Shown: positions 1 to 6,204 of the stretch, piece after piece | How positions within the stretch are numbered: the stretch's first letter is position 1 | Layout: every line of letters starts with the position of its first letter | Assembly (NCBI GenBank): GCA_937880075.1 | Contig: CALFLM010000076.1 | Span: 1 to 10,139, forward strand | DNA: 10,139 bases | Direction of reading: 5' to 3' | Source of the DNA: an uncultured Romboutsia sp. | Lineage (GTDB): Bacteria > Bacillota > Clostridia > Peptostreptococcales > Peptostreptococcaceae | Made by a program: the position numbers and the translations under genes | The notes under the pieces: model-generated | Told to the model about the DNA's origin: nothing | Databases searched by the model: none | Seen by the model: only the letters and a program-made list of their open reading frames with translations

Positions 1-59
1 ATAATCAACCCTAGTAATTTCAATGACTAAATTTAACTAGCACAACGAGTTAATTTATA

Positions 60-125
60 ATAAACATACTAAAATAACCCCTAATATGCATGGATCGTTA
101 TAATTAGACTATTATGTATGTTTAT
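60..125. repeat. Perfect 10-bp inverted repeat with 46-base spacer in the upstream non-coding region
   Basis: ATAAACATAC at 60-69 is the exact reverse complement of GTATGTTTAT at 116-125. Inside it, CTAAT (81-85) can pair with ATTAG (103-107), giving a nested stem. No ORF covers 1-240, and I see no tRNA or rRNA signature there. It could be an operator pair, a structured RNA, or chance in AT-rich DNA. The rest of 1-184 shows nothing I can name. Confidence 0.35.
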
Positions 126-184
126 GTAAGTAATATATTTTATAATAAGCATATGGAAAATTATATAACTTAAAAAAAATATAA

Positions 185-213
185 TTACAAAAAACAACAA
201 AATATGATAAAAT
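185..213 (+). promoter_or_regulatory. Possible sigma-A promoter for the riboswitch-protease transcript
   Basis: A -10-like TAAAAT (208-213; five of six matches to TATAAT) lies 17 bases after a poor -35-like TTACAA (185-190). A start near 220 would put the riboswitch at the 5' end of the leader, where it must be. The -35 is weak and AT-rich DNA yields many -10 look-alikes, so this is tentative; TATGAT at 203-208 is an alternative. Confidence 0.3.
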
Positions 214-250
214 AATCTATGTATAAATTATAAATTTTACTTTAATATAC

Positions 251-340
251 ATTAAGGTTAAATAAGTAAGCTTAGAGAAATCTAAGGACGTAAAGCTATA
301 GGGGCTAAGGTTTTAAACTATGTCATCCAGCTGAAAAAGA
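251..340 (+). ncRNA. GEMM / cyclic-di-GMP-I-like riboswitch aptamer
   Basis: The hairpin CTTAGA-GAAA-TCTAAG (271-286) has a perfect 6-bp stem and a GNRA tetraloop. It is followed directly by GACGTAAAGC (287-296), then ATAGGGGCTAAGG (298-310). This order (GNRA hairpin, GACGYAAAGC, AUAGGG.CUAAGG tetraloop-receptor side) is the signature of the GEMM-I family, which senses c-di-GMP and, in the GEMM-Ib variant, cGAMP. TATAG (297-301) can pair with CTATG (318-322) to form the second arm. The 3' third (320-340) departs from the usual UAGCC-GGG-UURCC ending, so the closing stem and exact 3' end are uncertain. A terminator follows at once and then the metalloprotease gene, so this is most likely a transcription-attenuating switch. 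In C. difficile a class I c-di-GMP riboswitch similarly controls the secreted protease PPEP-1/Zmp1. Confidence 0.75.
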
Positions 341-341
341 G

Positions 342-369
342 AAAGTTACCATTTTGAGTAACTTTTTTT
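342..369 (+). terminator. Attenuator terminator between riboswitch and protease gene
   Basis: AAAGTTAC (342-349) pairs perfectly with GTAACTTT (358-365) around an 8-base loop, and T366-T369 extends the U-run to seven. The 5' arm can instead pair with GTAA-G-CTT (266-273) in the aptamer's 5' region: TTAC with GTAA and AAG with CTT, one G bulged. This gives a ready mechanism for mutually exclusive structures. It lies 45 bases upstream of the ATG, so it sits in the leader and can only act as an attenuator. Confidence 0.8.
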
Positions 370-400
370 ATTAAAAAATTTTGAAAATTAATATATATGT

Positions 401-406
401 AAGGAG
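401..406 (+). promoter_or_regulatory. Ribosome binding site that fixes the protease start at 414
   Basis: AAGGAG lies 7 bases before ATG 414. A longer frame opens at TTG 381, but that start has no ribosome site, lies next to the terminator U-run, and would put 11 extra residues before a normal signal peptide. Confidence 0.85.
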
Positions 407-413
407 TGATTTA

Positions 414-3400
414 ATGAAAAAGATACTATCATGTACTCTTGCTACGGCCATAGCATCATCACCTATGACAGCACTTGCAAAAGATACGGTAGAAGTACAG
501 CCAATAGAAGAACCTAAACAAGAATCTATTAGCACAAACAAGGTTACAGGAAATATAGAATTAGATATAAACTTCCCAACGCCAATTATAAATTCAGATA
601 ATATAGATATAAATGTAGAATTAAATAAAGATAATATAAGTCTTGGAAGTATTAGCTTAGGTGAAGAAGCTAATAAAACTATAAATAATGGAAATATAAG
701 TTATAGTATAGAAAAATTAAACTCTAAAAGAGAAGTTTTAAGTAGTGATGACAAAGAAATATACTTTATTAGAGTTATATTTAAAAATCTAGAAAGAGGC
801 AACTACTCTTTAAAATTAAGTGGTAAAGGGTATTCAGATGCTGACATAAATAACATAGAGCTTAATAATTATTCAAAAAGGATAAGAGTAGGAACTAGTC
901 ACAATGAAGTAAAAGTAAAAGATGCTCAAGGTAATGAAAAAACAGAAGTATACAAAGGAGCTTTCTTAGCTGGAAATGTAGATAAAGAAAATATAATAGA
1001 TATGAAGGATTATAATTTAGTTTTAGATGAAACTTTAAAGTATAATAATAATTCTTCTTACGATATAAATAAAGATGGAAAAGTTAATGTATCAGATTTA
1101 TCAAGTATAAAGAAAAATCTTAATAAATCAAACGAAAAGTTAACTACTTCTGATTATGAAAATACAGATGCAATTATAGACCCAGAAAATGTAGGTATAG
1201 AAGTATCTAAAGATTTAACTGTAACTGGTAATATAAAAGATATATTAACAGATAGCGAAAATACAGTATCTATAGGGAATTCAGATGTAGCACCATCAGT
1301 TGAAAATCCAATAAGCGTTAAATTAGATTTAACAGGTAAATTAAATGCCAGAAATAATAGTGCAGTTGAGATGGAGAAAATAGTAATAAAATCTCCAACT
1401 ACAAATTCAAATGAAAATGCTGGTGCTCCAGAAGCAGGTGTTATAAAGTACGTAGATGCAAATGGACACGAAGGGGAAGTTTCATTTAACTCAAGTTCAA
1501 ATAGAACTAAATCAGCAGGAAATGAAAATCTAGTAATAGATTTAGGAAAGCAAGTAGCAGTAAAAGAAATAACTATAGATGTTACTGCAAATAGAGGAAA
1601 TAAAAATATATCAGAAATAGCTAAAATAGAATTTTTAAATAATGTATATAAAGAAATACCTAAACCAGAAATGAGTATACCTCAAATAAGAACAGTAGAA
1701 ACTTCAACAGATTTACATGATGAAAGAATAACTTTAACATGGGATGCTCAGCCAAATGTAACTGGATATGAAGTAAAGTATCAAAAATTAGATGAAAACA
1801 ATAAAGTTCAATGGACAAAAACTTTACAAACTAATAAGACAGAATTAAATATATTAGATAAAGCTATAAAACCATATGACCTATTTAGAGTAAGTATACA
1901 GTCTTTAAATGGAGAGTGGGAAAGTGGATATGCAGATGAATTAGAAGGTGAAGATAAAGGATATAAAGGGAATCCATTTGATGGAATAGCTGATAACGTA
2001 GATGAAAATTATAACCCAATAGATGGTTATTATGGAGAAAATAACGCTCCAAAAGATAAGGGTACTATATCAGAAATAAGAGTAGTTCCAAATGGAGCAC
2101 CTATAGAGCCACGTAACTTAAAATTGGAACCAGGATATAGATCATTTAAAGTATCTTGGGAAGAACATAAAAGAGCAAGGGACTTTGATATTTATTATAG
2201 AAAAGTTGATTCAACAGGTAACACTTGGTTAAAGGCTAATGACAACAATAAAGAAGTAGTAGAAAATAGTGAAGAAATGACTAATCCAGATAAGAGTAAG
2301 TTAAGTAGATCTCATAGTTACACTATAAATGGATTAGAAGATGAGGCAACTTATGAAGTAAGGGTTACTGCTACTAACCATTTAGGAACAAGTACTATGT
2401 CAGAAGGATACTTAGTTACTACTGATTCAATAAAACCACCAGCAACAACTAATTATAAATTAATAAATAGATCAACTACTGATAATGAAATAGGAACTTC
2501 ATCTATTGTAGATGTTGAAATGCAAAAATCTGATACAAATATTATGGATAATAAATATGCTATAGTAGATGGAGACTATTCAACAATCTATAAGCATAAA
2601 AACTGGGATACAGGTATTTATGGTAATTCAGCACCAACAGTTACTTTTGATAAAGAGTACACTATAGGTGAAATAGTTCTTGTTAAGAGTTTAGAAAAAG
2701 GACAACCTACACCTTATACAATAAAAGTTAATGTATGGGATGAAAGTGGAAATAAAACTTCTCATAATGCAAGATTAACAACTAAAGTGTCTAACAACCA
2801 AGAATACCTTGTTTTATCTTTTGATGAACCTCTTGTAGCTAAAAAAATACAAGTAAATCCAAGTGTATATCCAAGTGTAGGAACAGGACATGTAACTATT
2901 TCAGAGCTTAAATTCTATGAATATGATAGTTTAGAAAATGATGTAAAGAATTTATTTGAAGATGAGTTAATGCTTGAGTTGAAAGATTCAGTAACTCAAG
3001 AAGATATAGATGCTTTAATAAAAAGAGCTAAAACTATGGACCCAGTAAGTAAAGAGTATCATCCAAGATTAAGAGAAATTCTTGGGAAAAATAGTGATAA
3101 AGATCCTAAGTATAGAGAATTAGGAGATAACACTCAACTTGGTATAGCACAAAAATTATTAGAAGAGGCAACGCTATCTAAGAAAATTACTAAACTAGAT
3201 GGAACAATAACTCCAAGAACTGGTGGACAAAAGATAGGTATGGGCAATGAATGGCAATCATTAGGAGCAGTTGCTAGACCAGGTAGAAATGAAGAAAATG
3301 AAGCCAAAGAAATATCTGTATATATGGGTTCAAGTGACCCTAATACTAAAGTAGACATAGTATTTTTACAAAGTTATGGACAACCAGGTGCATATATGTC

Positions 3401-6131
3401 AAAAGTAACAACAATAAGTCCAGGAAGAACAACTATAACAATACCTGAAATATTTAATACAGATGTTGAAAAGGGTGGAGTTGTAATGGCTAGAGTTACT
3501 GCTGGAGACATTAATGCTGATGTTCAAGTTCGTCTAAGTGGAGTAACTGATATACCACACTTAAATGTAAATAACTTAATAAATGATAAAAGTAAAGAAT
3601 CAGAAGTTAAAGATGCAATAAGAAGCTATATAAAAGAACTAAAAAAATATGTAGCTGATTTACCTAATATGTATCCAAAAACAGTAAGTGCATCTGATAG
3701 AGCAAACAACATATACACATATGACCCAAAGACATCTGTTTTAGATTCAACAGATATAGAAGGAGATAGATTTACACTTACATTCCCAGCAAGTCAAATA
3801 CTAACTGGTATAGAACAAGGGTTAAATGGAAGTGAAGATGCACAAGTTGAGAGAGTATATAATGCATTACTTGCTTGGGAACAAGAAATGCAATTTGCAT
3901 ATGCTAAAAAAGGTGTATATGAAAAATTAAATGACTTTAATGGAAATGGAACTATAGATGATGAAGATAGAGAAGAGTTTAATAAAAATAAAGTATCAGC
4001 TCTTCGTATGAATATAAAATACCAAAGAATGATGATGGGTGCAGCTGGATATGCTTCAAGTCACCACGTAGGTGTAACTAGTGGAGTAAATTTAATTCAA
4101 GGTGTTCCATATAAATTTGATGAAAATGGAAAAGTAACTAACCCAGATGAAGCAAAACTTTATGGAGACTTAATAGGTCATGAAATAGGACACGTAATAG
4201 ATATATCAGATAGATTATATCCAGAAACTAGTAACAACTTATTTAGAGAATTAACTAAAACTATAGATGATAAGGATAAATCTACTATTGAAGAAGGTGG
4301 ATATGAAAAATTATATCAAAAAGTAACTTCTCATACTGAGGGATTATCAACTGATAGAACTGTAGTGCTTGGTATGTTATGGCAGCTTAGATTAGCATAT
4401 GAAGATAACTATACATCACAAATGTTAATAACAGACAATGACAATAATCCAAACAATGACTCATATTTTGCTAAGATGAATAGAGCATATAGAAACTTAA
4501 CTGAAGAAGAGAAAAAAGCTGATAGAGATCAAAAACTAATAATGGTGGCATCTAGAGTAGTACAAAAAGATTTAACTGACTTCTTTATAGCTCATGGTAT
4601 AACACCAACTGCTGAAACTTATGCATATATAGCAAAAAATAACTGGCCAAAGGAAACTAGAAAGATTCAATATATAAATGATGAAGCTAGAAGACAAAGA
4701 TTATCAGGAATAAAAGCTATGGCAGAAGATACTAAAGTAGTAGCAAGTTTTGGAGTTGACAATGAAGGCAATCAAATAAAAGATAAATCATATGTTAACC
4801 AAAAAGAAGTTCCTCTAAATCTATCTGTAAACAAAGATAGTGAAAAGATATTAGGATACGAAATACTTAGAAATGGTAAGCCATGGGGATTTGTAGAAGC
4901 TAAAAATAACAAAACAATAAAATATGATGATGTAATAGATAATGTAAATAATAGAACATTTGAGTATTCAATAGTGGCTTATGATTACTTATTAAACAAA
5001 ACAGATGAAGTTAAATTAGGAACTGTAAAAGTACGTCATGATGGAAGTATGTCTAAATCTTCTATAAACTTAACTTCTAACACTGTAGATAAAGCAAATA
5101 CAGGTGATGCTCATGGTGAGAACAAAGGTTTAGCACAAGCAATAGATGGAAAGTCAGATACTGTATATGAAGGAAGAATGTTAACTAATGAAGAGTATAA
5201 CTCTATGCCAAACAAGGTAGAACAATTAAAACCAGGAACTGATCCTTATGTAATAATAGATACAAACTCAATAAATGCTGTATCTGGTATAAAGTATACT
5301 GCGCCAACTACAACTACAAAACTATTTAAAAATAAAAAACTTGCTAAGTCTGCAATACAAAAATATGAAATACAAGTAAGTAAAGATGGAAAAACTTGGA
5401 CAACAGTTAAAAATGGAAGCTTTGATTTAAGTGGAAATAATCCAACTACTACAGTGTACTTTGATAAAGATGCAGAGGGTGGTGGAAAGCAACTTGCTAC
5501 ACATAATGCAAGATTTATAAAATTAATAGCAAAAGGAAGTAGCGAAATATCAGTTGCAGAACTTGATGTAATAGGATCTCCAGGAGATAATATAGAAATT
5601 GGTGTTGCAGATGATAACATCAATTACAAAAATGGAATCGGAATATTAAAAGAAGAATACGTATATCAAGCTGATAATCCAGAAACTGATGAAAATGAAA
5701 CTAAAACTATACCAAAAGGTTCTATAGTAATAACAGGAGAATATCGTGGAAATCCTGCATTTAACGTACCATTAGTACTTAATCAAGATGAAAATCACAT
5801 AGCTGATAAGTATAAAGGAATTTTATTAGCAGAAATTCCTAACAGTGGAAAATTAGATGAAGTATCAGAAGGAAATTGGATATATTGGGTAACGCCAGAA
5901 GATTCTAAAGACTTTATGATTGATAATACAGAAATATTTGCAGAACTTTATAGAACGGACACTGCAGATGCTCAAGACGGTGGACAAAGATTAGTAAGTA
6001 ATACTTTCAAGATAGATGTTCCAGATGTATTACCAGAAATAAGTTTAAGTGGTAAAGATACAAGAACAACTGCTAAAAAAGCAATAGAAATAGATACTAA
6101 AGTATTAAATAAACTACAACAATCAAGATAA
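414..6131 (+). CDS. Secreted dockerin-bearing M60-like (enhancin/ZmpB-type) zinc metalloprotease
   Basis: A 1905-residue exported protein, numbered from ATG 414. The signal peptide ends near ALA22. Residues about 27-182 form an X-like beta module. Residues 183-238 are a dockerin with two intact calcium loops: N188-D190-E192-D199 and D217-N219-D221-D228. A discoidin-like module (about 250-415), two Fn3 domains (422-510, 561-676) and an F5/8 type C module (about 680-842) follow. The M60-like region (about 846-1440) carries HEIGH at 1256-1260 (zinc ligands H1256 and H1260, general base E1257) and E1271 in ETSNNLF, matching HEXXH(8-28)E. An extra EF-hand-like loop sits at D1174-D1185. An Fn3-like stretch (1468-1540), a second F5/8C module (about 1548-1725) and an unassigned C-terminal domain complete it. 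M60 relatives such as C. perfringens ZmpA/B/C and Bacteroides BT4244 cleave O-glycosylated proteins such as mucins, so a host glycoprotein substrate is inferred. It has no sorting signal or membrane anchor; the dockerin probably tethers it. It is first in an operon behind a GEMM-like riboswitch. Family assignment is firm; substrate is unknown. Confidence 0.87.
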   Translation: MKKILSCTLATAIASSPMTALAKDTVEVQPIEEPKQESISTNKVTGNIELDINFPTPIINSDNIDINVELNKDNISLGSISLGEEANKTINNGNISYSIEKLNSKREVLSSDDKEIYFIRVIFKNLERGNYSLKLSGKGYSDADINNIELNNYSKRIRVGTSHNEVKVKDAQGNEKTEVYKGAFLAGNVDKENIIDMKDYNLVLDETLKYNNNSSYDINKDGKVNVSDLSSIKKNLNKSNEKLTTSDYENTDAIIDPENVGIEVSKDLTVTGNIKDILTDSENTVSIGNSDVAPSVENPISVKLDLTGKLNARNNSAVEMEKIVIKSPTTNSNENAGAPEAGVIKYVDANGHEGEVSFNSSSNRTKSAGNENLVIDLGKQVAVKEITIDVTANRGNKNISEIAKIEFLNNVYKEIPKPEMSIPQIRTVETSTDLHDERITLTWDAQPNVTGYEVKYQKLDENNKVQWTKTLQTNKTELNILDKAIKPYDLFRVSIQSLNGEWESGYADELEGEDKGYKGNPFDGIADNVDENYNPIDGYYGENNAPKDKGTISEIRVVPNGAPIEPRNLKLEPGYRSFKVSWEEHKRARDFDIYYRKVDSTGNTWLKANDNNKEVVENSEEMTNPDKSKLSRSHSYTINGLEDEATYEVRVTATNHLGTSTMSEGYLVTTDSIKPPATTNYKLINRSTTDNEIGTSSIVDVEMQKSDTNIMDNKYAIVDGDYSTIYKHKNWDTGIYGNSAPTVTFDKEYTIGEIVLVKSLEKGQPTPYTIKVNVWDESGNKTSHNARLTTKVSNNQEYLVLSFDEPLVAKKIQVNPSVYPSVGTGHVTISELKFYEYDSLENDVKNLFEDELMLELKDSVTQEDIDALIKRAKTMDPVSKEYHPRLREILGKNSDKDPKYRELGDNTQLGIAQKLLEEATLSKKITKLDGTITPRTGGQKIGMGNEWQSLGAVARPGRNEENEAKEISVYMGSSDPNTKVDIVFLQSYGQPGAYMSKVTTISPGRTTITIPEIFNTDVEKGGVVMARVTAGDINADVQVRLSGVTDIPHLNVNNLINDKSKESEVKDAIRSYIKELKKYVADLPNMYPKTVSASDRANNIYTYDPKTSVLDSTDIEGDRFTLTFPASQILTGIEQGLNGSEDAQVERVYNALLAWEQEMQFAYAKKGVYEKLNDFNGNGTIDDEDREEFNKNKVSALRMNIKYQRMMMGAAGYASSHHVGVTSGVNLIQGVPYKFDENGKVTNPDEAKLYGDLIGHEIGHVIDISDRLYPETSNNLFRELTKTIDDKDKSTIEEGGYEKLYQKVTSHTEGLSTDRTVVLGMLWQLRLAYEDNYTSQMLITDNDNNPNNDSYFAKMNRAYRNLTEEEKKADRDQKLIMVASRVVQKDLTDFFIAHGITPTAETYAYIAKNNWPKETRKIQYINDEARRQRLSGIKAMAEDTKVVASFGVDNEGNQIKDKSYVNQKEVPLNLSVNKDSEKILGYEILRNGKPWGFVEAKNNKTIKYDDVIDNVNNRTFEYSIVAYDYLLNKTDEVKLGTVKVRHDGSMSKSSINLTSNTVDKANTGDAHGENKGLAQAIDGKSDTVYEGRMLTNEEYNSMPNKVEQLKPGTDPYVIIDTNSINAVSGIKYTAPTTTTKLFKNKKLAKSAIQKYEIQVSKDGKTWTTVKNGSFDLSGNNPTTTVYFDKDAEGGGKQLATHNARFIKLIAKGSSEISVAELDVIGSPGDNIEIGVADDNINYKNGIGILKEEYVYQADNPETDENETKTIPKGSIVITGEYRGNPAFNVPLVLNQDENHIADKYKGILLAEIPNSGKLDEVSEGNWIYWVTPEDSKDFMIDNTEIFAELYRTDTADAQDGGQRLVSNTFKIDVPDVLPEISLSGKDTRTTAKKAIEIDTKVLNKLQQSR

Positions 6132-6156
6132 ATATAATTTATTTAAAGATAAAATA

Positions 6157-6181
6157 CATAGGGAAGATATTCTTCCCTATG
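6157..6181 (+). other. Intercistronic perfect 11-bp hairpin without a U-tract
   Basis: CATAGGGAAGA (6157-6167) pairs perfectly with TCTTCCCTATG (6171-6181) around a TAT loop. AATAACATTT follows, so no U-run makes it a standard terminator. It lies between the protease stop and the ribosome site of the next gene (6192). It may set mRNA stability, be a processing site, or reduce read-through and so tune the ratio of the two proteins. Confidence 0.7.
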
Positions 6182-6191
6182 AATAACATTT

Positions 6192-6196
6192 GGAGG
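6192..6196 (+). promoter_or_regulatory. Ribosome binding site that fixes the surface-protein start at 6205
   Basis: GGAGG, continuing as GGAGGGAG, lies 8 bases before ATG 6205. The frame also opens at TTG 6190, but that start overlaps this site and would add five residues (MEGEH) ahead of a normal signal peptide. ATG 6205 is preferred. Confidence 0.85.
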
Positions 6197-6204
6197 GAGA
6201 ACAT

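Noticed and set aside
381..413. Longer protease start at TTG 381
   Set aside because: No ribosome site precedes it, it lies beside the attenuator, and AAGGAG with ATG 414 gives a normal signal peptide directly.
426..437. Possible lipobox (ILSC) in the protease signal peptide
   Set aside because: The Cys is residue 7, with no hydrophobic stretch before it; the hydrophobic core follows and ends at an ALA site typical of signal peptidase I.
5246..5623. 125-residue minus-strand frame inside the protease gene
   Set aside because: It lies opposite a well-formed F5/8 type C domain and has no supporting start signals.
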